Below are positions 25,942 through 35,552 of a stretch of 64,000 bases of DNA, piece after piece. Made by a program: the position numbers and the translations under genes. The notes beneath the pieces were generated by a model that was not told the DNA's origin, ran no database searches, and saw nothing but the letters and a program-made list of their open reading frames with translations. How positions within the stretch are numbered: position 1 is the stretch's first letter; each line of letters opens with the position of its first letter. The DNA is from CAVVWJ01 sp964475685 (GTDB taxonomy: Bacteria; Gemmatimonadota; Gemmatimonadetes; Gemmatimonadales; GWC2-71-9): contig CAYYXP010000068.1 of the NCBI GenBank assembly GCA_964475685.1, forward strand, positions 1-64,000, written 5' to 3'.

Positions 25942-27134
25942 GCGGCGTGTACCACCGGCAGTGCGGCCCCGGGCCGGAACGACGGCTCGGGCGGGGGATC
26001 GTCGAATTGCTCGCGCACGGGCTGGTAGAGGCTGTCCCGTTCGACGGGGCGCTTCCCCGCCCCGCGGATCAGCTGCACCAGCTCGAGGTAGGGCATGTGC
26101 ATCTCGGTCTGCGCGCCCGCCTCGTGGTAGATCCGCTCGTAGACGACGGTACCCTCGACGTCGTCGCAGCCGAAGCTCAGCGCGATCTGGGAGAGGAACG
26201 GAGTGACCATCGGCCAATGGGTCTTGACGTGCGGCAGGTTGTCGAGGAAGAGCCGGGCGACGGCGATGTTCTTCAGGTCCTCGTATCCCGTGGTGGCCGT
26301 GCCGACGCGGCCCATCTCCTCACCGAGCTCGTTGTGGTCGGGATGGTAGGCGAGAGGAATGTAGGTCAGGAAGCCGCCGGTCTCGTCCTGCAGCGCACGA
26401 AGGCGTTCCAGGTGTTCGATGCGGTCGGCCGCGGTCTCGACGTGCCCGTAGAGCATGGTGCAGTTGGTGGGAATGCCCAGCTCGTGCGCCACCCGGTGCA
26501 CCCGAAGCCACTCGTCGCCGGTGAGCTTCCGCTCGGCGATGGTGGCGCGGACCGCGGTGCTGAACACTTCCGCTCCCCCTCCCGGCAAGCTGGTGAGTCC
26601 GGCGTCGCGAAGGGCCAGCAACACCTCCCGCTCGGAGGTCCGCTCCACCCGCGCCAGGTGGGCGATCTCCACCGCGGTGAGCGCCTTGATGTGCACGTGG
26701 GGGAAGCGCTCCCTGAGCCCCCGGATCATGTCGGTGTAGTAGCTCAGCGCCAGCCGGGGATGCAATCCGCCGACGATATGGAACTCGCGGGTCGGCATTC
26801 CGCGGGCTTGCTCCGCCTCGTGGAAGACCTCGTCCAGGGTACGGGTGTAGGCGCCTTCCTCCTTCGGCATCCGGGCAAAGGAGCAGAAGACGCAGGTGTT
26901 CCGGAGGACGCAGACGTTGGTGGGATTGATGTGCTGGTTGGCCGAAAAGAAGACCCGGTCGCCGTTGAGGCGCCGATTGGCAAAGTCGGCCAGGCTTCCC
27001 AGTCCCAGCAGGTCGGAGCTGGCGTAGAGGGTGAGTCCGTCGGCCGCGGCGAGCCGCTCGCCGGCACGGACCTTCTCTGCAATGGGTCGGAGCGCGGGGT
27101 CCTGCAGGCGCGAGGGGTCGAGCTCGCCGGACAT
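25938..27134 (-). CDS. mqnE: Aminofutalosine synthase (radical SAM)
   Basis: 398 residues. Joins SAM and 3-enolpyruvyl-benzoate to make aminofutalosine. The family blocks QHINPTNVC, GLHPRLALSYYTDMIRG and GLTSLPGGGAEVFSTAVR are present. The cluster-binding cysteines are C75, C81 and C84 (CVLRNTCVFC), that is CX5CX2C, two residues longer than the CX3CX2C seen in MqnC next door. GGAG seven to ten bases before ATG 27134 supports the start. It heads mqnE-mqnA-mqnC-ispF, 46 bases after fabF; no strong promoter is apparent in the gap. Confidence 0.93.
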   Translation of the reverse strand: MSGELDPSRLQDPALRPIAEKVRAGERLAAADGLTLYASSDLLGLGSLADFANRRLNGDRVFFSANQHINPTNVCVLRNTCVFCSFARMPKEEGAYTRTLDEVFHEAEQARGMPTREFHIVGGLHPRLALSYYTDMIRGLRERFPHVHIKALTAVEIAHLARVERTSEREVLLALRDAGLTSLPGGGAEVFSTAVRATIAERKLTGDEWLRVHRVAHELGIPTNCTMLYGHVETAADRIEHLERLRALQDETGGFLTYIPLAYHPDHNELGEEMGRVGTATTGYEDLKNIAVARLFLDNLPHVKTHWPMVTPFLSQIALSFGCDDVEGTVVYERIYHEAGAQTEMHMPYLELVQLIRGAGKRPVERDSLYQPVREQFDDPPPEPSFRPGAALPVVHAA

Positions 27135-27180
27135 CGCATCTCCTTCAGGCGATGGAGGTAACAGACATCCGAAATCTACA

Positions 27181-28422
<1,242 letters not shown>

Positions 28423-28425
28423 GCG

Positions 28426-28665
28426 CTACTTCCCGATCTTCTCGTGGAGGTAGTTCATGGCATCGCCCACGGTGCGAAGCTTCTCGGCGTCCTCGTCGGG
28501 GATGTCGATATCGAACTCCTTCTCGAACGCCATGACGAGCTCGACCGTGTCCAGGCTGTCCGCGCCGAGGTCTTCCATGAAGCTGGCCTCGCTCGTGAGC
28601 TTCTCGCGCTCCACGCCCAGCTCCTCGACGATGATGTCCTTGACCTTCTCTTCGACGTTGCTCAT
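28426..28665 (-). CDS. acpP: Acyl carrier protein
   Basis: 79 residues, strongly acidic. Carries fatty acyl chains on a 4'-phosphopantetheine attached to serine 37 in the motif LGADSLDTVEL. Helix II (DSLDTVELVMAFEKEFDIDI) is the usual docking surface for Fab enzymes. ATG preceded by GAGGAC at a good distance. Sits between fabG and fabF. Confidence 0.97.
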   Translation of the reverse strand: MSNVEEKVKDIIVEELGVEREKLTSEASFMEDLGADSLDTVELVMAFEKEFDIDIPDEDAEKLRTVGDAMNYLHEKIGK

Positions 28666-28695
28666 GTCGTCCTCGATTGGAGATTCAAGATCGCG

Positions 28696-29469
28696 TCAGA
28701 TGACCATTCCACCGTCGACCACCAGCACCTGGCCCGTGACGTACGCCGCCAGATCGGAGGTCAGGAAGAGTACCGCTCCGGCGACGTCCTCGGGCCGCCC
28801 CAGGCGGCCCAGGGCGATGTCCTTTAATAATGTGGCGCGCGCCTCCTCCGGCAAGGCGGCAGTCATGTCGGTCTCGATGAACCCCGGCGCCACGCAGTTG
28901 GCCAGAATCCCGCGGCTGGCGTATTCCTTGGCCACCGACTTGGTGAATCCGATGAGGCCGGCCTTGCTCGCGGCGTAATTCGCCTGCCCCTGGTTGCCGG
29001 TAAGCCCGACGATACTCGTGACGTTCACGATCCGGCCCCACCGCCGCTTCATCATCCCCTTGATGACGATCCGCGTCGTATAGAAGGCGCCGGTGAGGTT
29101 GGCCGCCAGCACGGTGTCCCAGTCGGCGGTGGTGAGCCGCAGGAGGAGGTTGTCCCGCGTGAGGCCGGCATTGTTCACCAGGATGTCGATGGGGCCGAGC
29201 GCTGATTCCGCCGCCGAGATTGCCGCGACCACCTCCGTCTCCTTCGACACATCGCAAGCCACGCCGGCGGTGCGCTCGCCGAGTGCAGCCGCCACGGCCT
29301 GCGCCCGCGAGACGTCCCGCCCGACGATCGTCACCCTTGCGCCTGCCCCGTGGAGCGCCTGGGCCACCGCAAGCCCGATTCCGCGCGTGCTGCCGGTGAT
29401 GAAGGCGGTTCGGCCGGTAAGATCAATCCCGGCCATGTTGCCCATTCCCGCGAGGTGCTCTCGCTTCAT
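28696..29469 (-). CDS. fabG: 3-oxoacyl-ACP reductase
   Basis: 257-residue short-chain dehydrogenase that reduces beta-ketoacyl-ACP with NADPH. Cofactor motif GSTRGIG at about residues 26-32; NNAG at the beta-4 strand; catalytic serine in NVTSIVG and Y-x-x-x-K in ANYAASKAG. ATG 29469 forms an ATGA overlap with fabD and is used here. The ATG 33 bases further in (MAGIDLTGRTAF) gives an N-terminus closer to E. coli FabG and is a real alternative. Confidence 0.95.
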   Translation of the reverse strand: MKREHLAGMGNMAGIDLTGRTAFITGSTRGIGLAVAQALHGAGARVTIVGRDVSRAQAVAAALGERTAGVACDVSKETEVVAAISAAESALGPIDILVNNAGLTRDNLLLRLTTADWDTVLAANLTGAFYTTRIVIKGMMKRRWGRIVNVTSIVGLTGNQGQANYAASKAGLIGFTKSVAKEYASRGILANCVAPGFIETDMTAALPEEARATLLKDIALGRLGRPEDVAGAVLFLTSDLAAYVTGQVLVVDGGMVI

Positions 29470-30392
29470 TCATTCAGGAATCTCTCCACTTCGTCCGCCG
29501 TGCCCAGAGTAGCCGTCGTGGCGCCGGGCACGATTCTCTTGAGCAATCCCGACAGCACACTGCCGGGTCCGATTTCGACGAAGGTGGCGCCAGGAGCGAG
29601 CTCAGCGGCCATCCGCATGCACTCGACCCAGCGCACCGGCGCGGTGAGCTGGTCCACCAGCAGCCGTTTGGCATCCGCCCCGGTCCGCACGGCCTCGGCG
29701 CTGGCGTTGGCGATCACCGGGAACGCGGGGTCTGAGAAGGTAGCGCCGCGGAGGGCCTCGTGGAGTCCGTCCACCGCCGGCGCCATCAGCGGCGAATGAA
29801 ACGCGCCGCTCACCTTGAGCGGCACCACCCGCTTCGCTCCGCGGGCCTTGCAGGCCTCGCCGGCCTTCTCGACCCCGGCGGGATCGCCCGAGATCACCAC
29901 CTGGTCCGGCCCGTTCAGATTGGCGGCGACGGCGATCCCTTGCGGCCCGGATGCCTCGTTGCACGCCTCGTCCACCGACTCGGCGGCGAGGCCGAGGACG
30001 GCCGCCATGGCCCCGGGGCGCTGGCGACCCGCCGCCAGCATCAACTCGCCGCGCCTGCGGACCAGACGGGAGGCATCGGTTGCCGTCAGCGTACCGGCGG
30101 CCACATACGCGCTGTACTCACCGAGGCTGTGGCCGGCGCCGGCGGCCGGTGTCCCGAATCGCGGCCGGACCACGGCCCAGACGGCCGCCGAATGGGCGAG
30201 GATGGCAGGCTGGGTGTTGTGGGTGAGGGTGAGCTCGTCCTCGGGACCTTCCCACATGAGGCGGGAGAGCGGGGCGTCGAGGGCGTCGTCGATCGCGGCG
30301 AACACATCGCGCGCCGCGGGAAACCGCTCGGCGAGATCCTTGCCCATCCCCACGCGCTGCGCTCCCTGCCCCGGGCACATCAGCACGCTCAC
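29466..30392 (-). CDS. fabD: Malonyl-CoA:ACP transacylase
   Basis: 308 residues. Loads malonyl units onto ACP. The N-terminal oxyanion segment is LMCPGQGAQRVGMG; the nucleophile serine S89 lies in AGHSLGEYSA; the catalytic histidine is in VSGAFHSPLM; the QPAILAHS block is also typical. GTG 30392 is chosen because it overlaps the fabH stop as GTGA and places GQGAQ at the usual distance from the N-terminus. Confidence 0.96.
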   Translation of the reverse strand: MSVLMCPGQGAQRVGMGKDLAERFPAARDVFAAIDDALDAPLSRLMWEGPEDELTLTHNTQPAILAHSAAVWAVVRPRFGTPAAGAGHSLGEYSAYVAAGTLTATDASRLVRRRGELMLAAGRQRPGAMAAVLGLAAESVDEACNEASGPQGIAVAANLNGPDQVVISGDPAGVEKAGEACKARGAKRVVPLKVSGAFHSPLMAPAVDGLHEALRGATFSDPAFPVIANASAEAVRTGADAKRLLVDQLTAPVRWVECMRMAAELAPGATFVEIGPGSVLSGLLKRIVPGATTATLGTADEVERFLNE

Positions 30393-31381
30393 CACCGGAC
30401 GACCGCGCTCCCCCACGTGAAGCCCGCCCCGAACGCCACGAGGAGCAGGAGGGACCCCGGCCCCACCCTTCCCTCGGTCAGCGCCTGGTCGATCGCCAGC
30501 GGAATCGAGGCCGAGGATGTATTGCCGTACCGGTCGAGGTTGACCATCACCTTCGACATCGGAATGCCGGCGTGCCTGGCGGTGGCTTCGATGATACGAA
30601 GGTTGGCCTGGTGGGGCACGAGCAGATCCACCTCGTCCGCCGAGACGCCCGCCCGCCGCAGCGCCTCGTCGCAGGACTCGGCCATGGTGAGCACAGCGGC
30701 CTTGAACACTTCGCGACCCGCCATCTTCATGAAATGCGACCGCTCGCACACCACGCGCTCGCTGATGGGATCCACCGAGCCCCCGCCCGGCCGGTAGAGC
30801 AGCGGTGCCAGGCGCCCGTCGGACTTGATGAACGTCGAGAGGATCCCGCGCCCGGGGCGGGTGGAGGGCCGGACGACCGACGCCCCCGCGCCGTCACCGA
30901 AGAGGATGGCGGTGGACCGCTCCGTGAAGTCGGTGATGGTCGAGAGCTTCTCCGCCCCGACGACCAGCACCAGGCGGCTCTGCCCCGAGGCGATCAGCCC
31001 TTCGGCGACGGTGAGAGCGTAGACATATCCGGGGCAGGCGGCGGCGATGTCGAAGGCCGCCGCGTTCTCGGCGCCGAGGAGCGCCTGGAGATCGCACGCC
31101 GTCGAGGGGAGCAGGCGGTCGGGGGTGGCGGTCGCCAGCACGATCGTATCGATCTCGGCGACAGTGGCCCCTGCCTGCTGGAGGGCACGCTCGCTTGCCT
31201 CCCGGGCCAGCATGGCGACTGACTGCTCCGGCGTGGCGATCCGCCGCTCCCGGATGCCGGTCCGCTCGACGATCCACTCGTCGGAGGTGTCGAGCATGCG
31301 GGTGAGGTCGGCGTTGGTGAGAACGCCCGGCGGCACCGCCGTCCCGATGCTGGCGATTTCCGCGAACGGCCGGGCGATCAT
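30389..31381 (-). CDS. fabH: Beta-ketoacyl-ACP synthase III
   Basis: 330 residues. Starts fatty acid synthesis by condensing acetyl-CoA (or branched acyl-CoA) with malonyl-ACP. Catalytic C116 in IAAACPGYVYAL, histidine in LLVPHQANLRII, and asparagine in DRYGNTSSASIP. The N-terminal block TSDEWIVERTGIRERRI is standard. ATG 31381 forms an ATGA overlap with plsX. Primer preference, straight or branched chain, is not evident. Confidence 0.96.
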   Translation of the reverse strand: MIARPFAEIASIGTAVPPGVLTNADLTRMLDTSDEWIVERTGIRERRIATPEQSVAMLAREASERALQQAGATVAEIDTIVLATATPDRLLPSTACDLQALLGAENAAAFDIAAACPGYVYALTVAEGLIASGQSRLVLVVGAEKLSTITDFTERSTAILFGDGAGASVVRPSTRPGRGILSTFIKSDGRLAPLLYRPGGGSVDPISERVVCERSHFMKMAGREVFKAAVLTMAESCDEALRRAGVSADEVDLLVPHQANLRIIEATARHAGIPMSKVMVNLDRYGNTSSASIPLAIDQALTEGRVGPGSLLLLVAFGAGFTWGSAVVRW

Positions 31382-32391
31382 GACCGGGCCGCGGTCTCGC
31401 GCTGAGCGAACTCGGCAGCGATATGCTGGCTGAGACCGGCCCGGACCGCCCGCAACGCCACCCCGATGCCGTTCTTGATGGCGTTGGGGCTCGAGGCGCC
31501 GTGACAGATGATGGAGACCCCGCGCACCCCCAGCAGGGGCGCTCCGCCGTAGGTGGAATAGTCCAGGTGCTGGAAGAGGTCCCGCAACGCGGGGCGCTCC
31601 ATGACATCGGGCGCACGGTCGACCATCAGGCCGACGAACACCCGGGCCACCGACTCGTAGAACTTGAGCAGGACGTTTCCCACGAAGCCGTCGCACACCA
31701 CGATATCCACCGCAACGCGCTGCTGCGGGCCGGGAAGAATGTCGCGCCCTTCGATGTTTCCGCAGTAGTTGATGCGCGGGGTCTGCTTGAGGAGTTGATG
31801 CGCCTCGCGGACGATCGCGTTCCCCTTCCCTTCCTCCTCGCCCACATTGAGGAGGCCGACGACGGGATCGGGCCGGCCGAGGATATCGCGAATGAAGACG
31901 GTACCGAGGAGGGCGAATCCGACGAGTTCGCGGGCGGAACAGTCGAGGTTGGCGCCGCCGTCGATCACCAGGACGGGCTCGCCGCCTGTGGGGAAGATCG
32001 TGGCCAGGGTGGCGCGCTCGACTCCGTCGTGGAGGCCCAAAAGCATCGTGGAGGCGGCCAGCGTGGCGCCAGTGTTGCCGGCCGACACGAAGGCGTCGGA
32101 CGCTCCGTTCTTCTGCAGGGTCAGGCCGACGACGACGCTCGAGTTGGGCTTGCGGCGGACCGAGGCGAGCGGCTTCTCCTCCATGCCGATGACATCGGGG
32201 GCGGGGACGATCGCGAGACGGGAGCGGTCAACGGTCGGGTAGCGCGACAGCTCGGCCTCGATCGGTTGCGGCCGCCCGACGAGCTGCACGAGGAAATCGT
32301 CCGGCAACGCCGCCAGGGCCTCGACCACGCCGGCAATTTCCGCCTGAGGCGCGCTATCTCCCCCCATCGCGTCTACCGCGACGCGGATCAC
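31378..32391 (-). CDS. plsX: Phosphate acyltransferase PlsX
   Basis: 337 residues. Makes acyl-phosphate from acyl-ACP, the donor for PlsY in phospholipid synthesis. N-terminus RVAVDAMGGDSAPQAEIAGV, then SAGNTGATLAASTMLLG, PVLVIDGGANLDC and DGFVGNVLLKFYE, all family signatures. The GTG at 32391 lies two bases after the rpmF stop; GAGG within the end of rpmF can serve as ribosome site. The rpmF-plsX-fabH order is widely conserved. Confidence 0.96.
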   Translation of the reverse strand: MIRVAVDAMGGDSAPQAEIAGVVEALAALPDDFLVQLVGRPQPIEAELSRYPTVDRSRLAIVPAPDVIGMEEKPLASVRRKPNSSVVVGLTLQKNGASDAFVSAGNTGATLAASTMLLGLHDGVERATLATIFPTGGEPVLVIDGGANLDCSARELVGFALLGTVFIRDILGRPDPVVGLLNVGEEEGKGNAIVREAHQLLKQTPRINYCGNIEGRDILPGPQQRVAVDIVVCDGFVGNVLLKFYESVARVFVGLMVDRAPDVMERPALRDLFQHLDYSTYGGAPLLGVRGVSIICHGASSPNAIKNGIGVALRAVRAGLSQHIAAEFAQRETAARS

Positions 32392-32393
32392 GC

Positions 32394-32576
32394 TCAGGCG
32401 TCCTCGACCTCGATCTGCTTCTTGCCGCGATAATAGCCGCACGATTCGCAGACGCGGTGCGAGAGCTTGGGCGATCCGCAGCGCGGACACGCCTGGGTGC
32501 GCGGGCCTGCCGCGGTGTGATGCCCGCGACGCAGACGCTTGCGGGACTTCGAGGTCCGACGCTTCGGAACCGCCAT
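32394..32576 (-). CDS. rpmF: Ribosomal protein L32
   Basis: 60 residues. A basic N-terminus (MAVPKRRTSKSRKRLRRGHH) is followed by a zinc ribbon with four cysteines in CPRCG and CESCG, so this is the zinc-binding form of L32. TGAGGATATC precedes the ATG and supplies GAGG as ribosome site. Between yceD and plsX in the usual order. Confidence 0.97.
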   Translation of the reverse strand: MAVPKRRTSKSRKRLRRGHHTAAGPRTQACPRCGSPKLSHRVCESCGYYRGKKQIEVEDA

Positions 32577-32583
32577 GATATCC

Positions 32584-33060
32584 TCAAACGGGTTCGGCAG
32601 AGGTGCGACAGGCGCACAGCCCCGCGTTCAGGTCTGCCCCACATCGGGAGCAGAGTCCGGCACAATCGGCGCGGCACAGCAGGAGATGGCTCGGGACCGT
32701 CAACGCCAGCTCTTCCCGGGCCACCTCGGTCACGTCGACACTTGTCGATCGGGCCGGGAGCGGATAGAAGTCGGGGTCGTCCGCCGCCTCGGGGTCGCTC
32801 GAGAACACCGCCGCGGGGACGTCCACCCGGATCTCTTCGAGCACCTCAGCCAGACACCGCCGGCACTCGCCGCGGACGACCACGCGCACGCTGCCCCGCC
32901 AGAGGTACTCGCCCTCGCTCGTGCCTTGGAGCTGGCCATCGACCGAGACGTTCCCCACCAAGGTGAGCCCGAGACCCTGAAACGCAGGGTCATCCGGCCC
33001 GAGTGTCCCATTGGTCCGCACGGGACCCCGCTGCAGGTCCCGAATATCCACTCGCAGCAT
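32584..33060 (-). CDS. YceD/DUF177 family protein
   Basis: 158 residues. YceD is linked to 23S rRNA maturation and is nearly always upstream of rpmF. Seen here: the paired cysteines GECRRCLAEVLEEIRVDV in the middle, the C-terminal cysteine cluster CRADCAGLCSRCGADLNAGL that ends in a probable zinc ribbon, and an acidic loop SDPEAADDPDFYPL before it. ATG 33060 begins eight bases after a -10 element, so there is no room for a normal leader. First gene of the yceD-rpmF-plsX-fab run. Confidence 0.9.
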   Translation of the reverse strand: MLRVDIRDLQRGPVRTNGTLGPDDPAFQGLGLTLVGNVSVDGQLQGTSEGEYLWRGSVRVVVRGECRRCLAEVLEEIRVDVPAAVFSSDPEAADDPDFYPLPARSTSVDVTEVAREELALTVPSHLLLCRADCAGLCSRCGADLNAGLCACRTSAEPV

Positions 33061-33068
33061 AGCCCCTT

Positions 33069-33097
33069 AAAGTAGCCGCCACAAGGACTTGGGTCAA
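33069..33097 (-). promoter_or_regulatory. Promoter of the yceD-rpmF-plsX-fab run
   Basis: Minus strand: TTGACC (33097-33092), a 17-base spacer, TACTTT (33074-33069), then eight bases to the yceD ATG. The -35 overlaps the ndk stop codon. A start site seven bases past the -10 would leave an mRNA leader of only about one or two bases. Confidence 0.6.
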
Positions 33098-33516
33098 CCG
33101 GCGAGATCACACTCCGGGAAGAAGAATGCGACCTCGCGGGCAGCGTTCTCGTCGCTGTCGGAGGCATGGATGGCGTTTCGGCCCTTGGACTCGGCGTAGA
33201 GTTTCCGGATGGTGCCGGGCGCCGCGTCGGCCGGATCGGTCGCGCCGATGACCGTCCGCAAGGTCGCGACGGCATCCGCGCGCTCCAGCGCCATCGGCAG
33301 GCAGGGGCCGCTGGTCATGAAGGCCACCAGGCCATCGTAGAATGGCCGGCCTCGGTGCACGGCATAGAAGGCCGCGGCCTGGGCCGGGGTAAGCCGGAGG
33401 AGTCGCACGCCCCGCACCACGAACCCCTCCTGCTCGAGGTGCGCGATGATCCTGCCCGTCTTGCCGCCGGCGACGGCGTCGGGTTTGACGATACCGAGGG
33501 TCAGCAAACCGGCCAC
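33094..33516 (-). CDS. ndk: Nucleoside diphosphate kinase
   Basis: 140 residues, normal length. Balances NTP pools by transferring the gamma phosphate of ATP through a phosphohistidine, here H117 in GRNAIHASDSDENA. The N-terminal LGIVKPDAVAGGKTGRII is the standard signature. GTG start preceded by GGGAGG at six bases, a strong ribosome site. Lies 18 bases after sucD; functional link: succinyl-CoA synthetase makes ATP or GTP that Ndk equilibrates. Confidence 0.95.
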   Translation of the reverse strand: MAGLLTLGIVKPDAVAGGKTGRIIAHLEQEGFVVRGVRLLRLTPAQAAAFYAVHRGRPFYDGLVAFMTSGPCLPMALERADAVATLRTVIGATDPADAAPGTIRKLYAESKGRNAIHASDSDENAAREVAFFFPECDLAG

Positions 33517-33534
33517 GAATCCTCCCGAGTGGGG

Positions 33535-34416
33535 TCAGCGATGAACAAGGAGCGGGCGGAGCAGGCCGACGACGTCGGCGGGCCGGCGCATGATGCCGAT
33601 TCCAGCGGCCTCGAACGCGGCCAGCTTCTCCTCCGCGGTGCCCGAGGAGCCGGAGATAATGGCGCCGGCGTGTCCCATGCGCCGTCCCTTCGGCGCCGTC
33701 TGTCCGGCGATGAAACCGACGACAGGCTTGCTCACGTGCGCCTTCACGAACGCCGCCGCGTTCTGCTCGTCGGTGCCGCCGATTTCCCCCATCACGACGA
33801 TGGCGTCGGTGAGGGGGTCCTCTTGGAACGCCTGGAGGCAGTCGATGAAGTTGGTGCCGATGATGGGGTCGCCCCCGATGCCGACGCAGGTGCTCTGCCC
33901 GATGCCGTTCCGGGTGAGGTGATGCACGATCTCGTAGGTGAGCGTGCCGCTGCGGGACACGAGGCCGACCCGGCCCGGCATGCAGATGTTGCCAGGGATG
34001 ATGCCGACCTTCGCGTTGTCCCCCGGCGAGATGAGGCCGGGGCAGTTGGGCCCGATCAGCCGCGCTCCGCGGGAGCGCACGAACGGGACTGTGCGGCTCA
34101 TGTGCATGACCGGGATGCCTTCGGTGATGCAGACGATGAGCGGAATGCCGGCATCGGCCGCCTCGATGAGGGCTGCGGCGGCGGCCATGGGAGGAACGTA
34201 GACGACCGAGGTGTTGGCGCCGGTTTCCGCTACCGCGTCGGCCACGGTGTCGAACACCGGCACCTTCCCCTCGAAGACGTGGCCACCCTTCCCCGGCGTC
34301 ACCCCCGCGACGACCCGGGTGCCGTATTCCAGCATCTGGCGGGTGTGAAACGACCCCTCCCGCCCGGTGATCCCCTGCACCAGGAGACGGGTGTCGGCGC
34401 CGGCGAAGATGCTCAC
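33535..34416 (-). CDS. sucD: Succinyl-CoA synthetase alpha subunit
   Basis: 293 residues. With SucC makes succinate and ATP/GTP from succinyl-CoA. The CoA-binding N-terminus has VQGITGREGSFHTRQMLEYG and GVTPGKGG. The phosphorylated histidine H249 is in RRMGHAGAIISGSSGTAEEK. PNCPGLISPG is conserved. The GTG at 34416 forms a GTGA overlap with sucC. Confidence 0.97.
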   Translation of the reverse strand: MSIFAGADTRLLVQGITGREGSFHTRQMLEYGTRVVAGVTPGKGGHVFEGKVPVFDTVADAVAETGANTSVVYVPPMAAAAALIEAADAGIPLIVCITEGIPVMHMSRTVPFVRSRGARLIGPNCPGLISPGDNAKVGIIPGNICMPGRVGLVSRSGTLTYEIVHHLTRNGIGQSTCVGIGGDPIIGTNFIDCLQAFQEDPLTDAIVVMGEIGGTDEQNAAAFVKAHVSKPVVGFIAGQTAPKGRRMGHAGAIISGSSGTAEEKLAAFEAAGIGIMRRPADVVGLLRPLLVHR

Positions 34417-35552
34417 GCCCCCGCCCGGGCCAGCTTCACGACCTGTTCGACGGCCTGATCCATGTCGCTCAGCGCCCTCATGCCCACACCCTCGAGAATG
34501 CGGATGGCCTCCGCCTCGTTCGTACCGGTGAGCCGGATGACGATGGGGACGGCGACCTTGAACTGGCGGGTGGCGGTGACGATGCCATTGGCGACGTCGT
34601 CGGTCCGGGTGATGCCTCCGAAGATGTTGAAGAGGATCGCTTTGACGTGGGGGTCGCTGGTGATGATCCTGAGCGCCGCGATGACCTTCTCGGGATTGGA
34701 GCTGCCGCCGATGTCGAGGAAGTTGGCGGGCTCCCCACCGTAGTACTTGACCAGGTCCATGGTGGCCATCGCCAGCCCCGCCCCGTTGACCACGCACCCG
34801 ACGTTCCCGTCGAGCTTGATGAACGACAGGTTGGCCCGGCGCGCCGCGGCCTCGCTCGGCTCTTCGGCGGTATCGTCCCGCAGGAGCCCGAGGTCCGGCC
34901 GCCAGAACAGCTCGTTGTCGTCGATCACGATCTTGGCATCGAGCGCGAGAACCCGGCCGTCGGGAGTGGTCGCGAGCGGGTTGATCTCCGCGAGTGAGGC
35001 GCCGTTGGCGACGAACGCGGCATACAGCTGTTCGATGATCCTGGCGGCGGCCTTCACCTGATTGAAATCGCGGTAGAGCGCGAAGGCGAGCCTGAGGGCC
35101 TGGTGGGGGAAGACGCCGTAGGTGGGGTCGACCGCCAGGCGGACGATCTTCTCCGGGGTCCGTGCCGCGATCTCCTCGATGTCCACTCCCCCGGCCGCGC
35201 TCACCATGAACACCGGGCGCTGGCTTTCCCGGTCCATGATCAGGCCGAGGTAGCTCTCGGAGGAGATCTCCGCAGCCGGGACGACGAGCACCTTCTGCAC
35301 CGTCAGTCCCCGGATCTGCATGCCGAGGATCTCGGAGGCGTGGTCGAGCGCCTCTCCGGGTGTGCGCACCAGGCGGACGCCGCCGGCCTTGCCCCGTCCC
35401 CCCGAGTGCACCTGGGCCTTAATGACCACGGGGCCGCCCAGCCTCCGCGCGATCGCCTCGGCCTCCGTCGGCGTCGACGCGACATCGCCATCGAGCATGG
35501 GTATTCCCTGCGCCTTGAGCAGCGCCCGGGCCTGATATTCGTGGATGTTCAA
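34413..35552 (-). CDS. sucC: Succinyl-CoA synthetase beta subunit
   Basis: 379 residues. An ATP-grasp domain with MNIHEYQARALLKAQGIPML at the start and VIKAQVHSGGRGKAGGVRLV for nucleotide binding; the C-terminal half has NIFGGITRTDDVANGIV. The start is TTG at 35552, placed directly after the arcC stop (TGATTG). GAGGGG lies four to nine bases upstream, which supports this uncommon start codon. The protein aligns from the first residue with known SucC. Confidence 0.96.
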   Translation of the reverse strand: MNIHEYQARALLKAQGIPMLDGDVASTPTEAEAIARRLGGPVVIKAQVHSGGRGKAGGVRLVRTPGEALDHASEILGMQIRGLTVQKVLVVPAAEISSESYLGLIMDRESQRPVFMVSAAGGVDIEEIAARTPEKIVRLAVDPTYGVFPHQALRLAFALYRDFNQVKAAARIIEQLYAAFVANGASLAEINPLATTPDGRVLALDAKIVIDDNELFWRPDLGLLRDDTAEEPSEAAARRANLSFIKLDGNVGCVVNGAGLAMATMDLVKYYGGEPANFLDIGGSSNPEKVIAALRIITSDPHVKAILFNIFGGITRTDDVANGIVTATRQFKVAVPIVIRLTGTNEAEAIRILEGVGMRALSDMDQAVEQVVKLARAGA

